Below are positions 25,136 to 34,394 of a DNA stretch of 51,649 nt, in pieces. Under the pieces are notes generated by a model. That model was not told the DNA's origin, ran no database searches, and saw only the letters and a list, made by a program, of their open reading frames with translations. Source of the DNA: an uncultured Clostridium sp. (GTDB taxonomy: Bacteria; Bacillota; Clostridia; Lachnospirales; Lachnospiraceae); assembly GCA_946553025.1 (NCBI GenBank), contig CAMNRM010000036.1:1-51649 (forward strand), written 5' to 3'. The position numbers and the translations under genes were made by a program. Position 1 is the first letter of the stretch; the number at the start of each line of letters is the position of its first letter.

Positions 25136-26806
25136 ATGAAGACAGATATTCAAATTGCACAGGAAGCAAAGATGGTTCCCATTAAAGATGTAGCTGCTGC
25201 TTATGGAATTACGGAAGACGATCTGGAACTTTATGGAAAATATAAGGCCAAGCTGACGGATGGGCTCTGGGAACAGGTGAAGGAGCGTCCGGACGGAAAG
25301 CTGGTTTTGGTTACGGCGATTAACCCGACGCCTGCCGGTGAGGGGAAGACGACGACGACGGTAGGTCTGGGACAGGCACTGGCAAAACTGGGGAAGAAGG
25401 CCATTATTGCCCTGCGGGAGCCTTCTCTTGGGCCGTGCTTTGGCATTAAAGGCGGGGCTGCGGGAGGCGGTTATGCCCAGGTGGTTCCTATGGAGGACTT
25501 AAACCTTCATTTTACCGGAGATTTCCACGCGATTACTTCGGCGAATAACCTCCTTGCCGCTCTTTTGGACAACCATATCCAGCAGGGGAATGCCCTGGGC
25601 ATTGATACCCGGCAGATTCTCTGGAAGCGCTGCCTGGATATGAATGATCGGGTTCTGCGCAACGTGGTTGTCGGTCTTGGGGCAAAGCCGGACGGCTTTG
25701 TGCGGGAGGATCATTTCGTAATTACCGTAGCTTCCGAGATTATGGCCATCCTCTGCCTTGCCGATGATATGAAGGATTTAAAGGAAAGACTGGGACGGAT
25801 TATTGTCGCCTATAATTATGCGGGAGAGCCGGTGACGGCGGCGCAGTTAAATGCGGTGGGAGCGATGGCTGCCCTCTTAAAGGACGCCTTAAAGCCGAAT
25901 TTAATCCAGACCTTAGAGCACACGGGTGCCCTGGTTCACGGCGGGCCGTTTGCCAATATTGCCCACGGCTGCAACAGTGTCCGCGCTACGCGGACAGCCC
26001 TGAAGCTGGCGGATATTACGGTGACGGAAGCAGGATTTGGTGCGGATCTCGGGGCGGAAAAGTTTTTGGACATCAAGTGCCGGATGGCCGGGTTAAAGCC
26101 GGATGCCGTGGTTTTAGTGGCTACGGTCCGCGCCTTAAAGTATAACGGCGGCGTGCCCAAGGACAAGCTCTCCGAGGAAAATATTAAGGCGCTGGAAAAG
26201 GGAATTGTCAACCTGGAAAAGCACATCGAAAACTTGCAGAAATACGGGGTTCCGGTGGTGGTTACCTTAAATTCTTTCATAACCGATACCGAAGCCGAAT
26301 ACACATTCATTAAGGAATTCTGTGAGAAGAGGGGCTGTGCATTTGCCCTTTCCGAGGTCTGGGCCAAGGGCGGCGAGGGCGGACTTGCCCTGGCGGAAAA
26401 GGTCGTGGAAACGCTGGAAACGAAAGAAAGCCATTTCGCTCCGATTTATAAGGATGAGGCCGGATTAAAGGAAAAAATAGAAACCGTGGCAAAGGAAATC
26501 TACGGGGCAGACGGCGTAAGCTACAGCCCTGCCGCGGATAAGGCGCTGAAAAAAGCGGAGGAGATGGGCTTTTCCTCCATGCCGGTATGTATGGCAAAAA
26601 CCCAGTATTCCCTGTCCGATGACCAGACAAAGCTGGGACGCCCGCAGGGCTTTACCATCCAGGTTAGGGATGCCTATGTATCCGCAGGCGCAGGCTTTGT
26701 GGTTGTGCTTACCGGAGCGATTATGACCATGCCGGGGCTTCCAAAGAAACCGGCTGCAGACAGTATCGATGTCGATGAAGCCGGGGTAATTACCGGACTG
26801 TTTTAA
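25136..26806 (+). CDS. fhs: Formate-tetrahydrofolate ligase
   Basis: The 556-residue enzyme makes 10-formyl-tetrahydrofolate from formate, ATP and THF; this is the usual family length. The P-loop region is [20 protein letters not shown] (about 62-81), followed by [20 protein letters not shown], and the C-terminal signature [20 protein letters not shown] 25136 follows GGAGG. In acetogenic or purinolytic Clostridia it belongs to the one-carbon pathway; no other gene of that pathway is in the window. I see no THF-riboswitch-like leader in the 75 bases before it. Confidence 0.95.
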   Translation: MKTDIQIAQEAKMVPIKDVAAAYGITEDDLELYGKYKAKLTDGLWEQVKERPDGKLVLVTAINPTPAGEGKTTTTVGLGQALAKLGKKAIIALREPSLGPCFGIKGGAAGGGYAQVVPMEDLNLHFTGDFHAITSANNLLAALLDNHIQQGNALGIDTRQILWKRCLDMNDRVLRNVVVGLGAKPDGFVREDHFVITVASEIMAILCLADDMKDLKERLGRIIVAYNYAGEPVTAAQLNAVGAMAALLKDALKPNLIQTLEHTGALVHGGPFANIAHGCNSVRATRTALKLADITVTEAGFGADLGAEKFLDIKCRMAGLKPDAVVLVATVRALKYNGGVPKDKLSEENIKALEKGIVNLEKHIENLQKYGVPVVVTLNSFITDTEAEYTFIKEFCEKRGCAFALSEVWAKGGEGGLALAEKVVETLETKESHFAPIYKDEAGLKEKIETVAKEIYGADGVSYSPAADKALKKAEEMGFSSMPVCMAKTQYSLSDDQTKLGRPQGFTIQVRDAYVSAGAGFVVVLTGAIMTMPGLPKKPAADSIDVDEAGVITGLF

Positions 26807-26847
26807 CGAGGAAATAATGAAAAAATAGAAGGGAGGGCACTGTTCCT

Positions 26848-28320
26848 ATGATGTTTAAGGATTGGCTGGAGGATATACGCTGTCAGGTGCTTCAGGGAAG
26901 CCTGGAGGCCGAGGTCAGTGAAGTGGTTTACGATTCCCGGAAGGCTTGTCCGGGAGCGGTGTTTGTGTGCATGGCGGGAAGCCGGGTGGATTCCCATGAA
27001 TTTTGTTCCCAGGTTTATGCGGCAGGGGTGCGGGTGTTTGTCACGGAACGGCCCATTGCGCTTCCTGCGGATGCCACGGTGGTTATGGTAGAGAACGGGA
27101 GAGAAGCCCTGGCGCATATTTCGGCTGCCCGGTTTGGCTTTCCGGACAGGAAGATGGTAACGATCGGAGTGACCGGAACCAAGGGCAAGACGACGACGAC
27201 CCATATGATCAAGACGATTCTGGAAGCCTGCGGGAAAAAGGTGGGCATGATTGGCACGAACGGGGTGTATTTTCCCGGAACCTTCGAGCCGACGAGAAAT
27301 ACCACGCCGGAATCCTATCAGCTTCACCAGTATTTTTCACGGATGCTGGAAGCGGGATGCGAATATATGGTGATGGAGGTTTCTTCCCAGGCCGTGAAGA
27401 TGCACCGGACGGACGGGATTTTATTCAGCTACGGCATATTTATCAATATTTCCCCGGATCATATCGGGCCGGACGAACATGAAAACTTTGAGGAATATTT
27501 TCACTGCAAGTCCATGATTTTTAAGCAGTGCCTGACAGGAATCGCCAACCAGGATGACGAGCTGGTGATGAAGGCGGCAAAACACGGGCTTTGTCCGGTG
27601 TACGCTTACAGTTTAATGCATCCGGCGGATTTCCAGGCAGAAAATATCCGCTATCTTGCCGAAAAGGATTTTGTAGGGCTGGAATTTGCCATGAAGGGCA
27701 AGGTTTCCGGAACGGTTCGCGTAGGGCTTCCGGGGAAGTTTAATGTGTCCAATGCCATGGCGGCGCTTTGTGTCTGCAGCCTTTTAGGGCTTCCCCAAAA
27801 TAAGCTGAATACGGCTCTGGAAAAAATTCATGTGGCCGGACGGATGGAGATAGCCTTTGCCTCGGAGGATTACAAGGTGATTATCGACTATGCGCACAAT
27901 GCCGTAAGTATGGAAAGTCTTTTAAATACCCTGCGTGACTATCATCCGAAACGCCTGGTTGTGGTCTTTGGCTGCGGCGGAAACCGGGCAAAGGAGCGCA
28001 GATATGCCATGGGAGAAACGGCGGGAAAGCTTGCCGATTTCAGTATTTTAACGGCGGATAATTCCAGGTTTGAGAAGGTTGAGGATATTTTATCGGATAT
28101 TAAGTCGGCGCTTATTCCCACCGGCGGGGACTATGTGGAGATTCCCGACCGCCGGGAAGCCATCCGCTATGCCGTTACCCATGCCGAAAAAGGCGATATG
28201 ATAGCCGTAATCGGGAAGGGACATGAGGACTATCAGGAAGTGAACGGTGTGCGGACGCATTTTCTGGACCGGGAAGTGATTGAGGAAGTACTGCCTGCAA
28301 TCGGGCAGAAGAATGTTTGA
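26848..28320 (+). CDS. murE: UDP-MurNAc-tripeptide synthetase (MurE-type Mur ligase)
   Basis: The 490-residue Mur ligase adds the third amino acid to the peptidoglycan stem. The ATP loop is GVTGTKGKTTTTHMI (about 109-123); the substrate-binding NTTPESYQLH, the carbamylated-lysine region FHCKSMIFKQ, the HNAVSMES strand and the C-terminal domain are all present. The third-residue selectivity motif, DNPR in meso-diaminopimelate enzymes, is DNSR here, so diaminopimelate is likely but not certain. A GGGAGGG site lies about 12 bases before ATG 26848. murF follows directly, and the pair stands outside a dcw cluster, next to priA. Confidence 0.88.
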   Translation: MMFKDWLEDIRCQVLQGSLEAEVSEVVYDSRKACPGAVFVCMAGSRVDSHEFCSQVYAAGVRVFVTERPIALPADATVVMVENGREALAHISAARFGFPDRKMVTIGVTGTKGKTTTTHMIKTILEACGKKVGMIGTNGVYFPGTFEPTRNTTPESYQLHQYFSRMLEAGCEYMVMEVSSQAVKMHRTDGILFSYGIFINISPDHIGPDEHENFEEYFHCKSMIFKQCLTGIANQDDELVMKAAKHGLCPVYAYSLMHPADFQAENIRYLAEKDFVGLEFAMKGKVSGTVRVGLPGKFNVSNAMAALCVCSLLGLPQNKLNTALEKIHVAGRMEIAFASEDYKVIIDYAHNAVSMESLLNTLRDYHPKRLVVVFGCGGNRAKERRYAMGETAGKLADFSILTADNSRFEKVEDILSDIKSALIPTGGDYVEIPDRREAIRYAVTHAEKGDMIAVIGKGHEDYQEVNGVRTHFLDREVIEEVLPAIGQKNV

Positions 28321-28335
28321 CAGGAAGTGATGGGA

Positions 28336-29739
28336 ATGGAAAGGATTACGGTAGGGGATATCACGAAAGCCTGCGGGGGGCATTTGCTGTGCGGAAACCC
28401 CAAAGACAGACTTTTGCATATACGGCTGGATTCGCGGCAGGTCGGCGAGGGGGACTTATTCGTCCCTCTTGTCGGGGCAAGGAAGGATGGACATGATTTT
28501 ATCCCGCAGGTGCTTTTGGCCGGGGCGGGGGCGGTGCTGACCAGTGAACACCGTGCTGCCCAGGGAGAAAAAGCCTGGATTGCCGTGGACGATACAAAAG
28601 AGGCATTGCAGAGGATAGGAAGCTTTTTCCGGGAAAGAAATCCCCTTCCCCTGGTGGGCATTACCGGAAGTGTGGGAAAGACGACAACCAGGGAGATGGT
28701 TGCGGCGGCGCTTTCGGCCCGTTACCGGGTGTATAAGACGCCCGGTAATTATAACAGCCAGGTAGGGGTGCCGGTTACGCTCTCCGAGATTGGTTCGGAG
28801 GACGAAATCGGCGTTATCGAACTGGGGATGAGCGAGCCGGGGGAGATGTGCCGTATTGCCCGCATTGCCCGGGTGAACCAGGCCGTGATGACCAATATCG
28901 GCGTGGCCCATATCGGGCAGCTTGGCTCGCAGGAAAATATCTGTAAGGAAAAGCTTCAAATTCAGGAAGGGATGAAGGAGGGCGGAATTCTTTTTGTCAA
29001 CGGAGATGATGCTTTTCTGCGGGGGGTTAAGGCAAAAGAGGGATGTCAGAAGATCTCCTACGGAATGGGGGATAACTGCGACTATCAGGCGGTGGATATA
29101 GGAAAAGAAGAGGGCTATCCTGTGTTTACGGCCTGGGATAAGAAGAGGAATGCCAAGGCAAAGGTTAAGCTTTCGGTCTTTGGAAACCATATGATAAGCA
29201 ATGCCATGGCAGCCCTTTCTGTGGCACGGGAAAACGGTATTCCCATGGAAGAGGCGGCGGCAGCGCTGGCCGGATTTTACGGGGCAAAGGGCAGACAGAG
29301 AATATTTAAGGAGAGAGAAATCCAGGTTATTGACGATTCCTATAATGCCAGCCCGGTATCCATGAAAGCAGGGATTGGCGTGCTCTGTGACGTGCCGGTT
29401 AAGGGGGCGCGGGTGGCTGTCCTTGCCGATATGAAAGAACTTGGGCCGGAGGAAGTCAGATATCACCGGGAAGTGGGAAGCTTTCTGGCAGAGCATCCGG
29501 TGGACCGCGTTGTTCTTTTTGGGGAACTGGCCGGGGAAATCGGAAGGCAGGCGCAGAAGGAATGTCAGAATTTATCGAAAAAAACGGATTTTATTTATGT
29601 TTTGGACAGGGAAGAACTGGTTTTATGGCTGCGTGAGAACGTAAAGCCGGGGGACGCCGTGTTGTTTAAAGGCTCGAACAGTATGGGACTGAGTGCAGTA
29701 GTGCGGGAAATATTTCCGGAAAGCTGCAGTCAGGATTAG
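28336..29739 (+). CDS. murF: UDP-MurNAc-tripeptide-D-alanyl-D-alanine ligase
   Basis: The 467-residue enzyme adds D-Ala-D-Ala to the UDP-MurNAc tripeptide in the cytoplasm. Motifs are LDSRQVGEGDLFVPLVGAR, the ATP loop GITGSVGKTTTREM, TPGNYNSQVGVPVTL, ELGMSEPGEM and DDSYNASPVSMKAG. I chose ATG 28336, with AGGAAG eight bases upstream; GTG 28327 and ATG 28330 are in-frame alternatives. It lies 15 bases after murE and ends just before priA. A long antisense open frame across it is a shadow. Confidence 0.93.
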   Translation: MERITVGDITKACGGHLLCGNPKDRLLHIRLDSRQVGEGDLFVPLVGARKDGHDFIPQVLLAGAGAVLTSEHRAAQGEKAWIAVDDTKEALQRIGSFFRERNPLPLVGITGSVGKTTTREMVAAALSARYRVYKTPGNYNSQVGVPVTLSEIGSEDEIGVIELGMSEPGEMCRIARIARVNQAVMTNIGVAHIGQLGSQENICKEKLQIQEGMKEGGILFVNGDDAFLRGVKAKEGCQKISYGMGDNCDYQAVDIGKEEGYPVFTAWDKKRNAKAKVKLSVFGNHMISNAMAALSVARENGIPMEEAAAALAGFYGAKGRQRIFKEREIQVIDDSYNASPVSMKAGIGVLCDVPVKGARVAVLADMKELGPEEVRYHREVGSFLAEHPVDRVVLFGELAGEIGRQAQKECQNLSKKTDFIYVLDREELVLWLRENVKPGDAVLFKGSNSMGLSAVVREIFPESCSQD

Positions 29740-29759
29740 TGCACCGTATGGAGGAAAAG

Positions 29760-32024
29760 ATGGCGGAGTTTGCCCAGGTGATTATCGATATTACGCATGA
29801 AAAAGTGGATCGGCCTTTTCAGTACCGGATTCCCCAGAGGCTTCAGGAAACATTGACCGTGGGCTGCCAGGTAGAAGTTCCTTTTGGCCGGGGAAACCAT
29901 ATCCGCCGGGGATTTGTGGTGGAGGTTTCCGACCGGGCGGAGATTGACAGAGAAAAGATTAAGGAGATTGCTGGGATTTTGGAGGGAAGTGTTTCCGCGG
30001 AGTCCCAGCTTATTCAGGTTGCATGGTGGATGAAGGAGCGCTATGGTTCGACGATGAACCAGGCGTTAAAAACGGTTCTTCCGGTAAAACAGGAGGTAAG
30101 GCCGCAGAAGAAGCAGTGGATTTTCTGCCTTGTGGATCGGGAGGAATTAAACCGGCTGATTAAGGAAGCTGCCCGAAAGAAGTACAGGGCCAGAGAGAGG
30201 CTTCTGCGGGCATTTTTGGCGACGAACGGGATTCCCATGGAACTTCTGGCGAACCAGATGAATATTACCCGGGCGACGATCAAGCCATTGGAAGAAAAAG
30301 GAATTCTTATGGTGGATTCCCGTCCCCTTGTACGCAATCCGGCAGAAAGCTATGTGCAGAGCAAGGAGGGCGGATGGGAGGAAGAGGGGCTTACCCTGAA
30401 TGCAGAGCAGCAGCAGGTGGTTTCGCAGATAAAAAAAGATTATGACGAGGGTATCCGAAAAACCTACCTTCTCCATGGGATTACCGGAAGCGGGAAAACC
30501 GAGATTTATATGGAGTTAATTGACTATGTCCGCAGTCTGGGAAAACAGGTCATCCTGCTGATTCCGGAAATTGCCCTGACCTACCAGACCGTTATGCGCT
30601 TCTGCCGCAGGTTTGGCAGCCAGGTTTCCTTTATTAACTCCCGATTGTCTGCCGGGGAGAGGTATGAGCAGTTTGAACGGGCCAGAAACGGGGAAATTCC
30701 TATTATGATTGGCCCGCGATCCGCGCTTTTTACTCCGTTTCGCCGTCTTGGTCTGATTATTATGGATGAGGAGCACGAGGGGGCGTACAAGAGCGAGATC
30801 ACGCCCCGCTACCATGCCAGAGAAACAGCGCTTTACCGTGCCTCCTTAAGCGGGGCAAGTGTGGTTTTGGGATCGGCTACCCCTTCCTTGGAATCCTATG
30901 TCAAAGCCATGCATGGGATTTACGGTTATTTTAAGATTAACCGCAGGGCCAAGGCAAACAGCGTGCTGCCGCAGATTCAGGTGGTGGACATGCGCCGGGA
31001 GTTGCAGGAGGGAAACCGATCGATTTTTTCCCGGAGCCTGGCGGCGCTTATCGAAGATCGGCTGAAGAAGAAGGAACAGGTCATGCTTTTTTTAAACCGC
31101 AGGGGTTATTCCCGTTTCTTATCCTGCCGCAACTGCGGGGAGGCCATCAAATGCCCGCACTGTGACGTAACCCTGACCCTTCACCGGGAACAGGGGCAGG
31201 AAAACCAGCTCATCTGTCATTACTGCGGCTATCATATCCCGCGCCCCAAAATCTGTCCTTCCTGCGGCTCTCCCTATCTTGCCCCGTTTGGAACGGGGAC
31301 GCAGAAGGTAGAAGCCATGGTGCGCGAGGTCTTTCCCCAGGCCAGGGTGCTGCGCATGGATTTGGATACAACGTCGAAAAAGGGCGGGCATGAGGAGATT
31401 ATCGCTGCGTTTGGTGCCGGGGAGGCCGATATCTTAATCGGAACGCAGATGATTGTCAAAGGGCATGATTTTCCGGCAGTGACCCTGGTCGGTATCCTGG
31501 CGGCGGATTTATCCCTCTATGCCTCGGATTATCAGTGCAGCGAGAGGACGTTTCAGCTTCTGACCCAGGCGGCGGGACGGGCGGGGCGGGACGAACGCCA
31601 GGGCGATGTGGTTATTCAGACCTACAGCCCCAAACATTACTGCATCGAGGCGGCAGCGGCCCAGGACTATGAGGGCTTCTGCAAAAGGGAACTGGAGTAC
31701 CGTAAGCTTCTGCACTATCCTCCGGTCTGCGTGATGATGACGCTGATGGTCGGGGCAGAGGATGAAATCCTTGCCGAAACCGCGATGGGCAGGGCTTCCC
31801 GCCTGATTTTATCCTGGGAGAAGAACGCAGGGGAAAACGGCCAGCTTCAGGTTATCGGGCCGGTAAATGCCCCCGTGTATAAATTGAATGATATATTTAG
31901 AAAAATCATCTATATGAAGAGCGAAAATTATGCTATACTAATACAAATCAGAAACCGGACCGAGGAACTGCTTCAGCAGATGGACGAGGTGGGGAAGGTG
32001 AATGTGCAGTTTGATTTTTGCTAG
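29760..32024 (+). CDS. priA: Primosomal protein N' (replication restart helicase PriA)
   Basis: The 754-residue superfamily 2 helicase restarts stalled replication forks. An N-terminal DNA 3'-end-binding domain (FAQVIIDI through about 105) is followed by a winged helix, the helicase core (Walker A GITGSGKTEIY, DEEH box, GSATPSLESY), the zinc-binding insert with eight cysteines (CRNC, CPHC, CHYC, CPSC) and the QAAGRAGRDERQG motif VI. ATG 29760 with GGAGG five bases before is preferred over GTG 29739, which overlaps the murF stop. Followed after 145 bases by def. Confidence 0.94.
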   Translation: MAEFAQVIIDITHEKVDRPFQYRIPQRLQETLTVGCQVEVPFGRGNHIRRGFVVEVSDRAEIDREKIKEIAGILEGSVSAESQLIQVAWWMKERYGSTMNQALKTVLPVKQEVRPQKKQWIFCLVDREELNRLIKEAARKKYRARERLLRAFLATNGIPMELLANQMNITRATIKPLEEKGILMVDSRPLVRNPAESYVQSKEGGWEEEGLTLNAEQQQVVSQIKKDYDEGIRKTYLLHGITGSGKTEIYMELIDYVRSLGKQVILLIPEIALTYQTVMRFCRRFGSQVSFINSRLSAGERYEQFERARNGEIPIMIGPRSALFTPFRRLGLIIMDEEHEGAYKSEITPRYHARETALYRASLSGASVVLGSATPSLESYVKAMHGIYGYFKINRRAKANSVLPQIQVVDMRRELQEGNRSIFSRSLAALIEDRLKKKEQVMLFLNRRGYSRFLSCRNCGEAIKCPHCDVTLTLHREQGQENQLICHYCGYHIPRPKICPSCGSPYLAPFGTGTQKVEAMVREVFPQARVLRMDLDTTSKKGGHEEIIAAFGAGEADILIGTQMIVKGHDFPAVTLVGILAADLSLYASDYQCSERTFQLLTQAAGRAGRDERQGDVVIQTYSPKHYCIEAAAAQDYEGFCKRELEYRKLLHYPPVCVMMTLMVGAEDEILAETAMGRASRLILSWEKNAGENGQLQVIGPVNAPVYKLNDIFRKIIYMKSENYAILIQIRNRTEELLQQMDEVGKVNVQFDFC

Positions 32025-32168
32025 GGCATGTCGGTAAAGGTATGCCAAAAAAGCGCAGACAAAGACTGGCAGGATGTATGGGCACAGATGACTGCAGAGC
32101 AGAACATATCACTGCCGGTTCGGTGAACGACGACTACAGATGCATAAGGAAAGGAAATAGCAAGGATT

Positions 32169-32657
32169 ATGGCAGTTAGACAGATAAGAGTTTTGGGCGA
32201 TGACCTGTTAAGAAAGAACTGTAAGCCAATCACAGCCGTTACTCCGCGGATACAGCAGCTGATTGACGATATGTTTGAAACGATGTACGAGGCAAACGGC
32301 GTGGGACTTGCCGGGCCGCAGGTGGGCATATTAAAGCAGGTTGTGGTGGTCGATGTGGATGACGGGAATCAGTATGTGCTGATTAACCCGGAAATTTTAG
32401 AAACCGAAGGCAGTTTAACGGAATATGAAGGCTGTCTTAGCGTGCCGGGAAAGACCGGGAAGGTGACACGTCCTGCGCATATCAAGGTACGGGCATTTGA
32501 CGAAAATATGGAGGCATTTGAACTGGAAGCCGACGATCTTTTAGCGCGGGCCATCTGCCATGAGTGCGATCACCTCCGCGGCGGCCTGTATGTGGATTTG
32601 GTGGAAGGCGAGTTAAGAGATGTGGAAGACGTAGCCGAGGAAGAAGAGGAAGGGTAA
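32169..32657 (+). CDS. def: Peptide deformylase
   Basis: The 162-residue metalloenzyme removes the formyl group from new proteins. All three family motifs are present: GVGLAGPQVG, EGCLSVPG with the metal-binding Cys, and HECDHLRG with the two metal-binding His and catalytic Glu. The C-terminal tail is acidic. fmt follows after six bases, so addition and removal of the formyl group are encoded together. The 145 bases before it contain no clear promoter. Confidence 0.95.
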   Translation: MAVRQIRVLGDDLLRKNCKPITAVTPRIQQLIDDMFETMYEANGVGLAGPQVGILKQVVVVDVDDGNQYVLINPEILETEGSLTEYEGCLSVPGKTGKVTRPAHIKVRAFDENMEAFELEADDLLARAICHECDHLRGGLYVDLVEGELRDVEDVAEEEEEG

Positions 32658-32663
32658 ATAAGC

Positions 32664-33611
32664 ATGAACATTATTTTTATGGGTACGCCGGATTTTTCCG
32701 TGCCGGCATTACGGGCGCTGGCGGAGGGGGGACATAAGGTAACCGCCGTAGTTACCCAGCCGGATAAGCCTAAGGGCCGCGGAAAAGCCGTGCAGATGAC
32801 GCCGGTAAAAGAAGCGGCGCTGGAGATGAACATTCCCGTGTACCAGCCGGTGAAGGTAAGAGAAGAAGGGTTTTTACAGCAGCTTAAAGACTTAAATCCG
32901 GAGGTTATCGTTGTCGCTGCTTTTGGACAGATCCTTCCGCAGAGGCTTTTGGACATCCCTGCTTACGGCTGCATCAATATTCACGCCTCGCTTCTGCCGA
33001 AATACCGCGGTGCGGCACCTATTCAGTGGGTGATTATCGACGGAGAAAAAGAAACGGGAATTACGACGATGCAGATGAACGCAGGGCTGGACACCGGGGA
33101 TATGCTGGAAAAATGTGTTGTTCCCATCGATCCGGATGAAACCGGGGGAAGCCTTCACGATAAACTCAGCGCCGCCGGGGGAAAACTGATTCTTTCTACC
33201 CTTGAAAAACTGGAAAAGGGTCTGCTTACCCCCGAACCGCAGACCGAGGAAAACACCTGCTATGCCAGGATGCTGACCAAGGCTTTGGGAAAGATGGACT
33301 GGGAGAAAACGGCTGTCGAACTGGAGCGGCTGATCCGTGGCTTAAATCCGTGGCCCAGCGCCTACACCGGCCTGGACGGCAAAACCTTAAAGATCTGGCA
33401 GGCAAGGGTGTTGGAAGAAGAGTATGAAGGAAAGCCCGGGCAGGTGGTCAGGGCCAAAAAGGATGATTTGTTCGTTAAAACCGGAAAGGGGACGCTTGCC
33501 ATAACCTCTTTGCAGTTAGAAGGAAAGAAACGGATGGATGCCGGGGCATTCCTTTGCGGTTATCCGGTAGAAGAAGGAACGGTACTATCCTTTGTTTCTT
33601 CTGAAAAGTAA
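32664..33611 (+). CDS. fmt: Methionyl-tRNA formyltransferase
   Basis: The 315-residue enzyme formylates initiator Met-tRNA using 10-formyl-THF, the product of the ligase encoded at 25136. Motifs are FMGTPDFSVPALRAL, QPDKPKGRGK, the catalytic region INIHASLLPKYRGAAPIQW, and GITTMQMNAGLDTGDML; a C-terminal OB-like domain follows. The length is typical. Confidence 0.95.
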   Translation: MNIIFMGTPDFSVPALRALAEGGHKVTAVVTQPDKPKGRGKAVQMTPVKEAALEMNIPVYQPVKVREEGFLQQLKDLNPEVIVVAAFGQILPQRLLDIPAYGCINIHASLLPKYRGAAPIQWVIIDGEKETGITTMQMNAGLDTGDMLEKCVVPIDPDETGGSLHDKLSAAGGKLILSTLEKLEKGLLTPEPQTEENTCYARMLTKALGKMDWEKTAVELERLIRGLNPWPSAYTGLDGKTLKIWQARVLEEEYEGKPGQVVRAKKDDLFVKTGKGTLAITSLQLEGKKRMDAGAFLCGYPVEEGTVLSFVSSEK

Positions 33612-33671
33612 ATGTTTAAATATATTCCAAACTGCGTTTAACGGCATTAATCTTGAAAGGAGAATCGGGCA

Positions 33672-34394
33672 ATGCAATACGGAGGATACAGGTACGGTTA
33701 TTTCAGCTTTGACTGGACGTATCTTTTGGTGATTATCGGTGCAGTGCTTTCCATGGCGGCATCGGCCAGGGTGAACGGGATTTTTAACCGGTATGCGGCG
33801 AGCTTTGCACGCTGCGGGATGACCGGGGCCGATGTGGCCAGGAGGATTTTAAGTCTTAACGGAATTTACGGGGTGTCCGTGCGCCAGGTTCCGGGAAATT
33901 TAACCGATCACTATGATCCGCGGTCGAGGACGGTGAACCTGTCCGAATCGGTGTATGGTTCATCTTCGATTTCCGCTATCGGTGTGGCGGCGCATGAGTG
34001 CGGCCATGTGATCCAGGATGCCAAAGGCTATGAACCTCTGCGGATACGGGCGGCACTGGTTCCCTTGGCGAATTTCGGAAGCCGGCTCTCCCTGCCGTTA
34101 ATCCTTATCGGGGTTTTTCTGGGCGGATTTGCGCCGCTTTTAAAAATCGGGATTTTTATGTTTGGACTGGCAGTGCTCTTTCAGATCATTACCCTTCCGG
34201 TAGAGTTTAATGCTTCCGCCAGGGCTTTGCGCATTTTAACCGACAGCGGAATGCTGATGGAGGAAGAAACCCGGCAGGCCAGGCAGGTTTTACAGGCAGC
34301 AGCCCTGACCTATGTGGCGGCGGCAACCGCTTCCGTTCTTCAGCTTTTCCGCCTGCTGATACTTTTTGGAGGACGTAAAGATCATGACCAATAG
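33672..34394 (+). CDS. Zinc metallopeptidase, YugP family
   Basis: The 240-residue membrane protein has an N-terminal helix (about 10-28), a cytoplasmic or membrane-facing zinc-peptidase segment with the HECGH motif (in VAAHECGHVIQDA, near 108), two central hydrophobic helices and a C-terminal one. It matches the DUF/YugP neutral zinc metallopeptidase family often found between fmt and rsmB in Clostridia. Its substrate is unknown. GAAAGGAG precedes ATG 33672; the end overlaps rsmB by 11 bases. Confidence 0.85.
   Translation: MQYGGYRYGYFSFDWTYLLVIIGAVLSMAASARVNGIFNRYAASFARCGMTGADVARRILSLNGIYGVSVRQVPGNLTDHYDPRSRTVNLSESVYGSSSISAIGVAAHECGHVIQDAKGYEPLRIRAALVPLANFGSRLSLPLILIGVFLGGFAPLLKIGIFMFGLAVLFQIITLPVEFNASARALRILTDSGMLMEEETRQARQVLQAAALTYVAAATASVLQLFRLLILFGGRKDHDQ

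Noticed and set aside
28456-29496. A 346-codon open frame on the minus strand across murF
   Set aside because: Its product lacks recognisable domains and is rich in His, Pro and Arg, as expected for a shadow of the strongly supported murF gene.
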